From Lentibacillus sp. Marseille-P4043 (lineage in GTDB: Bacteria; Bacillota; Bacilli; Bacillales; Amphibacillaceae): 64,000 nt of DNA. Under the pieces are notes generated by a model. It was not told the DNA's origin. It made no database searches and saw only the letters and a program-made list of their open reading frames with translations. Of the stretch, positions 26,669 to 35,003 are shown in pieces. The translations under genes and the position numbers were made by a program. The stretch's first letter is position 1; every line of letters starts with the position of its first letter. The stretch lies in contig NZ_LT984884.1 of NCBI RefSeq assembly GCF_900258515.1, positions 395,002 to 459,001 on the forward strand, given 5' to 3'.

Positions 26669-28420
26669 ATGAAGAAAAACAAAATAAAGAAACCAAAGTC
26701 AAACAAAAAAACTGAAAAGGTGCGTAATTGGCATAATATGAAGATCGGTAAGAAATATGTGACTGTTTTTATGCTGACAGCGATCCTATTTTTAATTGCT
26801 GGTGGTATCGTATATTTGCAGTTATATAAGGGACAGCAGGATATTGATGCCGTAGATAGAAGAAGTGCACGCACGAATGATATGTCTAAAATGGCTGAAC
26901 TGATTCAAGCAAAAGATGTACAAATTGCAGATTTTATTATTACCGGTAATGAGAAATACGTTGATGAATTCAAAAAGTATCAAGAGCAATTTAATACGCT
27001 AGAGAGTAAGATAGAGCCAAAAATGGATACGGACAAACAAAAAGCACTGTTTTCTGAGATCCAAAAGGCGGATCAAAAGATTAATGATATGTTCCTAAAC
27101 GATTTGACTGCAGCCATTAATTCAGGTCAAAATTACATGACACAATCACTTAGGGATCAATCAAGCACGTTGCGGATGAAGAACACAGAACGAATGAGCG
27201 AATTAATGCAAATTGTGAACCAGTCACAAACCAAGGCTGTTCAAAGTGCAAAATCCAATATGACTTACAGCATTGTAACACTTGCCGTAGCTATCGTTTT
27301 AGCAATAGGAGCTGGGGTTCTATTAATGATTGTGATCAGTAGAAGGATAACAGGAAATTTAAAGAAGGTTGTCGGCATCACTTCACAAGTTGCAGATGGG
27401 AATTTGTTAATTGAATCAATGGACTATCATGGTAAAGATGAAATTGGGCAATTATCCAATGCAGTGAATCAGATGAAAGATAACATCCGTAATATTCTAA
27501 TCAAAGTATCTTCCGCTTCTGAATCTGTTTCATCTAGAAGCGAAGAATTGACCCAATCATCCAACGAAGTAAAAGAAGGAAACGAACAAATTGCTACAAC
27601 GATGCAAGAAATATCAGCCGGTGCAGAAACACAAGCAAACAGTGCATCGAATCTGTCTGAGAACATGAATGACTTTGTACAGAAAGTGCGTATTTCGGAA
27701 CAAAACGGCCAAGAGATTGCTACTAATTCAGACAATGTTCTTGCACTAACAACTGAAGGTGCGAACATGATGAAAAAATCTGTTGATCAAATGAAACGAA
27801 TAGATACGATTGTTACGGAAGCAGTTGATAAAGTACAGGGATTGGACAAACAATCCGATCAAATTTCTAAGTTGGTCCTTGTTATTAAAGATATTGCAGA
27901 CCAAACGAATCTCTTATCATTAAATGCAGCTATCGAAGCTGCTAGAGCAGGTGAACACGGGAAAGGATTCGCAGTTGTTGCCGATGAAGTAAGAAAACTT
28001 GCCGAGCAGGTAACTGATTCCGTTACAGAAATCACAGGGATTGTCACGAATATCCAAACGGAAACAAATAACGTTGTCAATTCTTTAAACACAGGATATA
28101 ACGAGGTTAAAGAAGGAACAGGCCAAATTGAGGCCACAGGTAAAAGTTTTGACACAATTAATGAATCCGTGTCCGACATGGTTCATAAAATCTCTGAAAT
28201 TTCTACCAACCTTAAAGATATTGCCGAAAATAGTAACGACATGAACAATCTAATCGGTGATATTGCTTCTGTTTCAGAGGAATCAGCAGCTGGCGTTGAA
28301 CAAGCAGCAGCTTCAGCACAACAAACATCCAGTTCAATGGAAGAAGTATCTAGCAGCGCTAATGAATTAGCTAAATTAGCAGAACAGCTTCATGATGAAT
28401 TGAGAGTATTTAAATTGTAA
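26669..28420 (+). CDS. Methyl-accepting chemotaxis protein
   Basis: A 583-residue transmembrane chemoreceptor. A basic N-terminal tail (residues 1-28) precedes TM1 (about 30-50), then an extracellular four-helix-bundle sensor (about 50-195, with the [14 protein letters not shown] motif of CHASE3/4HB-type domains), TM2 (about 197-222), HAMP (about 223-280) and the cytoplasmic signalling hairpin whose tip [19 protein letters not shown] lies near residues 415-435. Start at 26669 (MKKNKIKK) behind GGGGGGA. It has its own SigD promoter. The ligand is unknown. Confidence 0.92.
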   Translation: MKKNKIKKPKSNKKTEKVRNWHNMKIGKKYVTVFMLTAILFLIAGGIVYLQLYKGQQDIDAVDRRSARTNDMSKMAELIQAKDVQIADFIITGNEKYVDEFKKYQEQFNTLESKIEPKMDTDKQKALFSEIQKADQKINDMFLNDLTAAINSGQNYMTQSLRDQSSTLRMKNTERMSELMQIVNQSQTKAVQSAKSNMTYSIVTLAVAIVLAIGAGVLLMIVISRRITGNLKKVVGITSQVADGNLLIESMDYHGKDEIGQLSNAVNQMKDNIRNILIKVSSASESVSSRSEELTQSSNEVKEGNEQIATTMQEISAGAETQANSASNLSENMNDFVQKVRISEQNGQEIATNSDNVLALTTEGANMMKKSVDQMKRIDTIVTEAVDKVQGLDKQSDQISKLVLVIKDIADQTNLLSLNAAIEAARAGEHGKGFAVVADEVRKLAEQVTDSVTEITGIVTNIQTETNNVVNSLNTGYNEVKEGTGQIEATGKSFDTINESVSDMVHKISEISTNLKDIAENSNDMNNLIGDIASVSEESAAGVEQAAASAQQTSSSMEEVSSSANELAKLAEQLHDELRVFKL

Positions 28421-28423
28421 ATT

Positions 28424-28640
28424 GAAGGCTGTTTTATAAAAGATTGTTATTCCTGAAGAAATATCTAAGCATATATTTCCTCCCGCTAGCAGCCCGTATA
28501 CACGTAGACTCCTGGGGGAAGAGAGGGATAGGTGAGACCCCGCAGTGCGCTAGCACGAGGAGGCTCCCAGCCACCCCCGGAAAGCGGAGTGTATACGGGC
28601 TGCGGGGGCATAAAACAACAAACAATATGATAACTGTAAT
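28424..28640. repeat. Dispersed palindromic repeat element B
   Basis: Outer arms GCAGCCCGTATACAC (28489-28503) and GTGTATACGGGCTGC (28589-28603) pair perfectly over 15 bp. The 85-bp interior carries the conserved core: GACTCCTGGGGGA, GGTGAGACCCCGCAGTG, AGCACGAGGAGGCTC and CCCCCGGAAAGCG. The left flank GGCTGTTTTATAAAAGATTG recurs as a border motif at other copies. It sits downstream of the chemoreceptor gene. No gene is supported. Confidence 0.85.
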
Positions 28641-28642
28641 CT

Positions 28643-28677
28643 GAAAACAGCTACTTCCTATCGAAGTAGCTGTTTCC
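28643..28677 (-). terminator. Hairpin terminator after tag
   Basis: AAACAGCTACTTC (28645-28657) pairs with GAAGTAGCTGTTT (28663-28675) around five bases, with TTTT following on the minus strand. It abuts the tag stop codon. Confidence 0.7.
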
Positions 28678-29244
28678 CTATTTATTCTTTCCATGATACA
28701 AAAAGCAATCCATCGTATGATCATTCACCATTCCAGTAGCCTGCATGAACGCATAACAAATGGTTGGTCCAACAAATTTAAATCCACGCTTTTTTAAATC
28801 CTTGCTCATTTGTTCTGATTCCTTCGTCGCAGCAGGAACTTCAGCATGTGTCGCCCAGTCATTTAAAACAGGCTCCCCACCAATAAATTGCCAGATATAA
28901 GAATCAAACGTACCAAACGCTTCCTGTACCTGCAAAAAAGCTTGTGCATTTGTTATAACGGAATGGATTTTCCGTTTGTTGCGGATAATTCCTTCATTCT
29001 GGAGTAACTCATTTATTTTACTTTCATCATATGCACTTACTAGTTTTGGATCAAAATTATCAAAAGCTGCCCGGTAATTTTCCCGTCTCTTTAAAATTGT
29101 AATCCAGCTTAATCCTGCCTGTGCTCCTTCTAAACAAAGCATTTCAAATAATTCCCGATCATCATGTGTTGGTCTCCCCCATTCATCATCGTGATAATCG
29201 ATATAAATTTGATCTGATGTTGCCCATTCACAGCGCCTCGTCAT
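28678..29244 (-). CDS. tag: DNA-3-methyladenine glycosylase I
   Basis: Tag excises 3-methyladenine from alkylated DNA in base excision repair. The 188-residue product has all the family marks: RCEWATSDQIYIDYHDDEWG with zinc ligands Cys5 and His, ELFEMLCLEGAQAGLSW, and the C-terminal zinc ligands in VNDHTMDCFLYH. It is the last of three closely spaced minus-strand genes (GNAT, sulfurtransferase, tag), with 23 bases to its upstream neighbour. Confidence 0.95.
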   Translation of the reverse strand: MTRRCEWATSDQIYIDYHDDEWGRPTHDDRELFEMLCLEGAQAGLSWITILKRRENYRAAFDNFDPKLVSAYDESKINELLQNEGIIRNKRKIHSVITNAQAFLQVQEAFGTFDSYIWQFIGGEPVLNDWATHAEVPAATKESEQMSKDLKKRGFKFVGPTICYAFMQATGMVNDHTMDCFLYHGKNK

Positions 29245-29267
29245 TATTTGTATTCCCCATTCTATGT

Positions 29268-30110
29268 TTACTCAGCATCCTTCTCTACTTCGTTTTCCTC
29301 ATAGGATATCCAATCACTGAAACTTCCCGGATATAGTTTCACATTTTCATAACCAGCCATTTTTAACGCTAACACGTTAGGACAGGCTGACACACCAGAC
29401 CCACAAGAGACAATGATCTCATCATCTTTGGAAAGTGCCGCAAAATGAGATGCTAGCTCTTTATCATTCTTCCACAATCCATTTTCAGCAAGTACATCTT
29501 TCCAAAAATAGTTTTTAGCCCCGGGTATGTGACCAGCCATTGTATACAATGGCTCCGTCTTACCAAGGTAACGATCTTTTGCACGCGAATCTAGCAATAC
29601 AGCTGACCCATTTTCTAGCTTTTCCTTCACACTTTCAATATGAATAGCTTCATCTGCACGTACAGCTGGCTTGAATTGTTTCACAGATTGTACTGGGATT
29701 TTATTCGTCGTTACATGGCCATCCCGTATCCAACCTGTTAAGCCACCGTCTAAAATATGTGTCTGGTCATGACCTGCATAATTTAACAGCCACCAAAGTC
29801 TCGCCGCAAACATATCATTATCCTGATCGTAAATAACAACAGTCGTTTCATTGTCAATGCCGATTTCCCCTAATTTTTCAGCAAAATCATTCATATCAGG
29901 TAATGGATGATTGCCCCCATGCTCTTTCACAGGACCTGATAGATTTTTGTTCAAATCCAAATAAACCGCACCAGGAATATGCGTTTTTTCATATGCTGTT
30001 CTCCCCGCTTCCGGATCAGTCAAGGAAAACCGGACATCAACAACTATTGTACTTTCCGGATGATTCTTCAAGCGTTTCTCCAACCAATCAGATGATACCA
30101 AAACTGACAT
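29268..30110 (-). CDS. Sulfurtransferase with two rhodanese domains (TST/MST type)
   Basis: A 280-residue tandem rhodanese protein. The first domain (about 1-130) is structural; the second (about 150-280) holds the active-site Cys236 in CGSGVSAC. A CGSGVxA loop is closer to 3-mercaptopyruvate sulfurtransferase than to thiosulfate-specific enzymes (CRxGxT), so the mercaptopyruvate activity is the better guess. Start at 30110 (MSVLVSSDW) behind GGAGGG; a longer frame to 30140 overlaps the GNAT gene stop. Confidence 0.9.
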   Translation of the reverse strand: MSVLVSSDWLEKRLKNHPESTIVVDVRFSLTDPEAGRTAYEKTHIPGAVYLDLNKNLSGPVKEHGGNHPLPDMNDFAEKLGEIGIDNETTVVIYDQDNDMFAARLWWLLNYAGHDQTHILDGGLTGWIRDGHVTTNKIPVQSVKQFKPAVRADEAIHIESVKEKLENGSAVLLDSRAKDRYLGKTEPLYTMAGHIPGAKNYFWKDVLAENGLWKNDKELASHFAALSKDDEIIVSCGSGVSACPNVLALKMAGYENVKLYPGSFSDWISYEENEVEKDAE

Positions 30111-30136
30111 GCAAATCCCTCCATTTCTTATTTCCA

Positions 30137-30631
30137 TCATAACAATTTCGCCATGTAATATTCATCCTTAAAAGTTCCCTCTATACATAAGGAATGTTTT
30201 TTCACACCTTCTATTACAAACCCAGCTTTTTTATATAAACCAACCGCTGCTTCATTTTCGATAACAGCCGTTAGCTCTAGACGATGTAGGCCATGCTCCC
30301 ATGCCCATTTTTCGGCCTTTGTAAAAAAGGCTGTACCAATCCCTGTCCCACGATGTTCCCTAAGAATTCCGATAACCAAATAAGCACTATGTCTTGTACG
30401 ATTCACTTTTCCGCCAACTGCTAAAAAGTAGCCAGCCAATTGACCGTCCTCTTCCGCAACCAAAATGATTGAATTATGCTCTTTTGCAAAAGTAGTGATC
30501 ATTTTCCTCAGCGATTCCACCGTAGTTGTTCGCTCATTCGGATCATGCAGCATATACGCGCTCTCACTATCCACCTGTTTGATCAATTGTAGTAATGCTT
30601 CTGCGTCATGTTCCTTAACTTCTCTGATCAT
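30137..30631 (-). CDS. GNAT-family N-acetyltransferase
   Basis: A 164-residue single-domain GNAT protein with ILREHRGTGIGTAFFTKAEKWA (acetyl-CoA loop) and LTAVIENEAAVGLYKKAGF, similar to ribosomal-protein and phosphinothricin-type acetyltransferases of bacilli. The start is at 30631 (MIREVKEHD) behind GGGGGGAAGG. It begins the GNAT-sulfurtransferase-tag transcription unit. Acceptor unknown. Confidence 0.85.
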   Translation of the reverse strand: MIREVKEHDAEALLQLIKQVDSESAYMLHDPNERTTTVESLRKMITTFAKEHNSIILVAEEDGQLAGYFLAVGGKVNRTRHSAYLVIGILREHRGTGIGTAFFTKAEKWAWEHGLHRLELTAVIENEAAVGLYKKAGFVIEGVKKHSLCIEGTFKDEYYMAKLL

Positions 30632-30757
30632 CGCCTTCCCCCCACTCTTCTTTCTCATCTAAAAACAGTTCGACAAACGTGGTGCCGATACCTTTTCATT
30701 ACGAAAAATAATTGGTGTTGTGATATGCTTATTTTAAGAAAAAGGAGATGACTGAAA

Positions 30758-31984
30758 ATGAAAGACGAACTAATCAAACGGTTCACTACATATGTCAAAG
30801 TGGATACACAGTCAAACGAGGACAGTGAAACAACCCCATCAACCCCTGGCCAGTGGGATCTTTTAAACATGCTTGTCGATGAATTGAAGCAAATTGGTAT
30901 GTCCGATGTAACGATCGATGATAATGGGTACTTGATGGCAACGCTACCTGCCAATTCGGAAAAAGATATTCCATCAATTGGATTCCTTGCCCATGTAGAC
31001 ACCGCAACAGACTTCACTGGAAAAAATGTCAATCCGCAAATTGTTGAAAACTTCGATGGAAACGATATCGCACTTAACAAGGTTGTTACGTTATCAGCTA
31101 AAGATTTCCCCGAATTGCCTAGTTATAAAGGGCATACATTGATTACAACTGATGGAACAACATTACTTGGTGCGGATGACAAAGCTGGTGTCACCGAAAT
31201 TATGACAGCAATGGCGTACTTGATTAACCATCCGGAAATAAAACATGGGAAAATCCGTGTTGCTTTTACACCAGATGAAGAAATCGGCCGCGGACCACAT
31301 AAATTTGATGTGGACCGATTCAATGCTGCTTTTGCCTATACAATGGACGGCGGGCCTCTTGGTGAACTGCAATATGAAAGCTTTAATGCCGCTGCAGCGA
31401 AGGTTACTTTTAAAGGAAACAGCGTACATCCTGGAACAGCAAAAAATAAAATGATTAACGCAGGACGTATGGCAGCTGAATTTATCACCAAATTCCCTGA
31501 AACAGAAACACCAGAGCAAACCGAAAAATATGAAGGGTTTTACCATTTAATTTCGGTAAATGGTGACGTGGAAAATACCAATGTTTCCTATATTATTCGC
31601 GATTTTGACAAAGACAATTTTGCAAAACGAAAAGAAACAATGGAAGCGAATGTACAAGCAATGAAGGACAAATATGGAGAAGATACAGTGGAATTGGCCA
31701 TGAAAGATCAATATTACAATATGGGCGAGAAAATTAAACCGGTAAAAGAAATTGTTGATATCGCATATCAGGCAATGGAAAATCTAGATATCAAACCAAT
31801 CGTGCAACCGATTCGCGGTGGCACGGACGGATCTCAGCTATCCTACAAAGGACTACCGACGCCTAACATTTTCGCTGCTGGTGAAAACTTCCATGGTAAA
31901 TTTGAATATGTCTCCGTTGACAATATGGAAAAAGCGACAAATGTAATTGTGGAGATTTGCAGGTTGTTTGAAGAACGAGGTTAA
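30758..31984 (+). CDS. pepT: Peptidase T (tripeptide aminopeptidase)
   Basis: A cytosolic dizinc M20-family peptidase that removes the N-terminal residue from tripeptides. The 408-residue length is typical. Metal ligands and catalytic residues are in GFLAHVDT (His79, Asp81), LLGADDKAG (Asp140), FTPDEEIG (Glu174/Glu175), YTMDGG (Asp197) and the late His in [10 protein letters not shown]. The gene is preceded by AAAAGGAGATG and stands alone, divergent from the GNAT operon. Confidence 0.95.
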   Translation: MKDELIKRFTTYVKVDTQSNEDSETTPSTPGQWDLLNMLVDELKQIGMSDVTIDDNGYLMATLPANSEKDIPSIGFLAHVDTATDFTGKNVNPQIVENFDGNDIALNKVVTLSAKDFPELPSYKGHTLITTDGTTLLGADDKAGVTEIMTAMAYLINHPEIKHGKIRVAFTPDEEIGRGPHKFDVDRFNAAFAYTMDGGPLGELQYESFNAAAAKVTFKGNSVHPGTAKNKMINAGRMAAEFITKFPETETPEQTEKYEGFYHLISVNGDVENTNVSYIIRDFDKDNFAKRKETMEANVQAMKDKYGEDTVELAMKDQYYNMGEKIKPVKEIVDIAYQAMENLDIKPIVQPIRGGTDGSQLSYKGLPTPNIFAAGENFHGKFEYVSVDNMEKATNVIVEICRLFEERG

Positions 31985-31990
31985 TATTCG

Positions 31991-32051
31991 GTGTCAGGCC
32001 CTCCTATCCTATTCACAGGATTTGAATGAAGTGGGGTCTGGCACTTTTTTT
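31991..32051 (+). terminator. Terminator after pepT
   Basis: GTGTCAGGCCC at 31991 and GGGGTCTGGCAC ending at 32044 form a stem with G-U pairs, followed by T7. Stems with the GTGYCAGGC arm are frequent terminators in Bacillaceae. Confidence 0.78.
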
Positions 32052-32138
32052 GTGAAAAATTACTCATAACGTTCTCTCCATCCTCGTGCTATAATAGTAG
32101 ACGGTAAATTTAGCACGTAAAAGGGAGATTTTATTCAG

Positions 32139-33140
32139 ATGGTTAAAAAGTCGCTGCCCGTCATCATCATGGTGATCATGGGTATTTTCATTCTAACAGC
32201 ATGTACAAATGAACAACAATCAGATCAGAGTGAAAAAAAGGATAACGACGGCACAAGAAACTCGGAATTAGTACTGCCAGATCCTCAACTAAAAGAAGGT
32301 TCAAAGGATGAGGATGTAAAACAATTAAACAGCATACTCGCTAAAATTGGCTACACAATCACTGACAAAAACACATTCAACTCTGATACAAAACTAGCAA
32401 TCAAAGACTTTCAATCACAGCAAGTTAAACTCGCTGCAACTGGCATTTATGATCAAGACACCAAAAAATGGCTAAAGAAAACATTGGATGGAACATTTAA
32501 AATAGAACCCGGGAATGGATTCGCAAAAGAAGATGTAACAGCCAGCAAAGCTGAAACCATTACGGTAACAAATCCGAAAGATACGCTTGTCCTGGTAAAT
32601 AAACATCACGCATTACCCACTGGCTTTGAACCAGATGATCTTGTTATTCCAGATGTCCGTTTTCCATTCACCGAAGATATACCAAAGAAATACATGCGAA
32701 AAGAAGCAGCTGATGCACTTGAGAAAATGTTTGCTGCTGGTGATAAAGCTGGAATAGACCTATTTGCGCAATCAGGCTACCGCTCATATGACAGACAGCA
32801 GAACTTGTTTGATGCCTACGCTGCGAAAGATGGCATGGAAGCTGCAAATAAATATAGTGCACGACCTGGTGAAAGTGAGCATCAATCCGGACTGACAATG
32901 GACATTACAAGCCCAGACATAGACTATCAGTTGACGATTGAGTTTAGCGACACTGATGAAGGAAAATGGATCAAAGAAAACGCGCATAACTACGGGTTTA
33001 TCATTCGATACCCAGAAGACAAAGAAGCAATCACTGAATATCAATATGAACCATGGCATTTACGCTACGTAGGAAAAGACGCTGCAACAGTTATTTATGA
33101 AAAACAGATCACGCTTGAGGAATACTTAGGCGCGGTTTAG
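32139..33140 (+). CDS. D-alanyl-D-alanine carboxypeptidase lipoprotein, VanY type with peptidoglycan-binding domain
   Basis: A 333-residue surface lipoprotein. The signal peptide ends with lipobox LTAC (Cys22). A peptidoglycan-binding_1 domain follows (about 50-115, LKEGSKDEDVKQLNSILAKI). The C-terminal half is an M15B/VanY peptidase with the zinc motifs SEHQSGLTMDI and EPWHLRYVG plus the SGYRSYDRQ segment. It probably trims stem peptides in the wall. It stands alone with its own terminator; there is no vanA/vanH or two-component system nearby, so a glycopeptide-resistance role is not suggested. Confidence 0.9.
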   Translation: MVKKSLPVIIMVIMGIFILTACTNEQQSDQSEKKDNDGTRNSELVLPDPQLKEGSKDEDVKQLNSILAKIGYTITDKNTFNSDTKLAIKDFQSQQVKLAATGIYDQDTKKWLKKTLDGTFKIEPGNGFAKEDVTASKAETITVTNPKDTLVLVNKHHALPTGFEPDDLVIPDVRFPFTEDIPKKYMRKEAADALEKMFAAGDKAGIDLFAQSGYRSYDRQQNLFDAYAAKDGMEAANKYSARPGESEHQSGLTMDITSPDIDYQLTIEFSDTDEGKWIKENAHNYGFIIRYPEDKEAITEYQYEPWHLRYVGKDAATVIYEKQITLEEYLGAV

Positions 33141-33153
33141 AAAAAAGAAAAAT

Positions 33154-33198
33154 AAAAAGGTTCCTGCATCCATTTGGGTGCAGGAACCTTTTTATTTT
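33154..33198 (+). terminator. Terminator after the VanY-like gene
   Basis: AAAAAGGTTCCTGCA and TGCAGGAACCTTTTT form a 15-bp stem with a T-rich tail. Confidence 0.92.
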
Positions 33199-33254
33199 AT
33201 CAGGTGGAAACCGGAGTAATTTAAGCGTAATTCTATGATCGATTTTGAATGATG

Positions 33255-33297
33255 TTGGTTGTTTTTGGTTGTTATATGCAAACGTTTCCCTTATAAT
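33255..33297 (+). promoter_or_regulatory. fru promoter with cre-like site and tandem 10-bp repeats
   Basis: TTGTTA (33269-33274), a 17-base spacer and TATAAT (33292-33297) form the promoter. TGCAAACGTTTCCC (33277-33290) inside the spacer matches the CcpA cre consensus at 12 of 14 positions. Immediately upstream TTGGTTGTTT and TTGGTTGTTA (33255-33274) are tandem 10-bp repeats overlapping the -35 box, a plausible operator for the DeoR-type regulator encoded next. Confidence 0.72.
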
Positions 33298-33330
33298 AAA
33301 GTTAATAAAGGAAAAAAGGATGCTGCATAA

Positions 33331-34077
33331 ATGCTCACGACAGAACGATATGAAATGATTTTACAATTACTAAAAGAAAAACAGACTATAACACTTCAAG
33401 ATATTATTGATGCTACATCTGCTTCCGAATCAACCATAAGACGGGACCTGACAGAACTTGAAAGCCAACAAAAATTAGAGCGTATCCATGGTGGAGCAAC
33501 ACTAACAGAACGTAAATTGCAGGAATACAGCATTTCTGAAAAATCATCCAAAAACATTCAAGATAAAATTACAATTGCAACTTATGCAGCCGGACTTGTA
33601 GAAGAAGATGATTGTATTTTCCTTGATGCTGGGACTACAACATTACAAATTATCCCTTTTCTACAAAACAAAGATGCTGTTGTCGTTACCAACGGACCAA
33701 CTCATCTAGATTCACTCATCGAACACGGGATTACCACCTATTTAACTGGTGGATTTGTCAAATCAAAAACAAGTGCACTAATCGGACAACAGGCAGTACA
33801 GTCCCTACAGAATTATCGTTTTGACAAATGCTTCCTTGGTGTTAATGGCTTTCATGCGGAATATGGATACACAACGCCCGACCCCGAAGAAGCTCAAGTG
33901 AAACAAATTGCCAGTTCTCTAGCTAAGGAAGTTTATGTTTTAGCAGACTATACGAAGCTAAATAAAGTAAGTTTTGCCAAAATAATCGACTTAAATGCAG
34001 CGGAACTGCTTACAAATAATATCGAACAACAGGATCTATTCGCACTATCTCAAACGACAAAGGTGGTAACAACATGA
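33331..34077 (+). CDS. fruR: DeoR-family transcriptional regulator FruR
   Basis: A 248-residue DeoR-family repressor that likely senses fructose 1-phosphate and controls its own operon. The N-terminal winged helix carries SASESTIRRDLTELESQQKLERIHGGA, shown here as the DeoR signature (written in part: STIRRDLTELE). The C-terminal sugar-phosphate domain has DAGTTTLQI and ADYTKLNKVSF. It overlaps fruK by four bases (ATGA), so all three fru genes form one unit. Confidence 0.9.
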   Translation: MLTTERYEMILQLLKEKQTITLQDIIDATSASESTIRRDLTELESQQKLERIHGGATLTERKLQEYSISEKSSKNIQDKITIATYAAGLVEEDDCIFLDAGTTTLQIIPFLQNKDAVVVTNGPTHLDSLIEHGITTYLTGGFVKSKTSALIGQQAVQSLQNYRFDKCFLGVNGFHAEYGYTTPDPEEAQVKQIASSLAKEVYVLADYTKLNKVSFAKIIDLNAAELLTNNIEQQDLFALSQTTKVVTT

Positions 34078-34991
34078 TTTATACATGCACAATAACCCCA
34101 TCAATTGATTACACCGTTTATTTACCGGAGTTTCATACTGGTGAGTTAAACCGAAGCAAAGACGTGTACTATTATCCGGGCGGTAAAGGAATTAATGTTT
34201 CCCGAGTGCTGAAAAGGCTCGGTAAAAACAGTACCGCTCTGGGATTCTCCGGTGGTTTTACTGGTGGATATATTACAGACTTTTTAGAACAAGAAGGAAT
34301 TCAAACCAATTTCGTAACCACCTCAGAAATCACACGTATTAATGTCAAAATTAAGGCAGATAAAGAGTCAGAATTAAATGGGCCGGGGCCTGTAATTACA
34401 CCGGAACAGCAAGAAGCACTACTAGCTAAAGTTAAGTCATTGCGTGAAGGGGATTGGTTTATTTTAGCTGGCAGTTTACCTGACTCCATTGCCCAGTCTT
34501 TTTATCAGGAAATAGCGGATATATGTAAACATAATAACGTGCATTTCGTCCTTGATACATCGGGTTCAGCACTGAAAAATTTAATCAATACAAAACCATT
34601 TTTAATCAAACCCAATCAACAGGAACTTGGTGAATTATTCGATACAGAAGTCACAAGTATTGCTAAAGCAGTCCAGCTTGCAAAACAACTTGTGGAAAAC
34701 GGCATACAGCATGTGATTGTCTCGATGGGTGGCGATGGGGCTATTCTAGCAGCAAAGGACCATGTTTTCGTTGCAAAGGCCCCAAAAGGTACTATCGTCA
34801 ATACGGTAGGTGCCGGAGACTCATTGGTTTCAGGTTTTATTGCTTCCTATTTAAATGATGATGATCCCATCAAGGCATTTCGTTATGGTGTAGCAAGCGG
34901 CAGTGCAACAGCATTTCGGACGGATTTATGCCAAAAGGAAGATGTAACAAAACTTTTGGATAGCGTTGAAGTTATTCCATTCCAAGATTAG
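34074..34991 (+). CDS. fruK: 1-phosphofructokinase
   Basis: FruK phosphorylates fructose 1-phosphate, the product of the FruA transporter, to fructose 1,6-bisphosphate. The 305-residue PfkB-family kinase has PGGKGINVSRVLKRLG near the N-terminus and the ATP-site signature VGAGDSLVSGFIA with the catalytic aspartate. It starts at the ATG at 34074 that overlaps the fruR stop and is followed 12 bases later by fruA. Confidence 0.94.
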   Translation: MIYTCTITPSIDYTVYLPEFHTGELNRSKDVYYYPGGKGINVSRVLKRLGKNSTALGFSGGFTGGYITDFLEQEGIQTNFVTTSEITRINVKIKADKESELNGPGPVITPEQQEALLAKVKSLREGDWFILAGSLPDSIAQSFYQEIADICKHNNVHFVLDTSGSALKNLINTKPFLIKPNQQELGELFDTEVTSIAKAVQLAKQLVENGIQHVIVSMGGDGAILAAKDHVFVAKAPKGTIVNTVGAGDSLVSGFIASYLNDDDPIKAFRYGVASGSATAFRTDLCQKEDVTKLLDSVEVIPFQD

Positions 34992-35003
34992 GATGTGATA
35001 CAA

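Noticed and set aside
32139..33140. VanY-like gene plus ddl at 42 kb as a glycopeptide resistance cluster
   Set aside because: They are 9 kb apart on opposite strands, no vanH, vanX or sensor kinase is present, and the Ddl shows the D-Ala-type omega loop.
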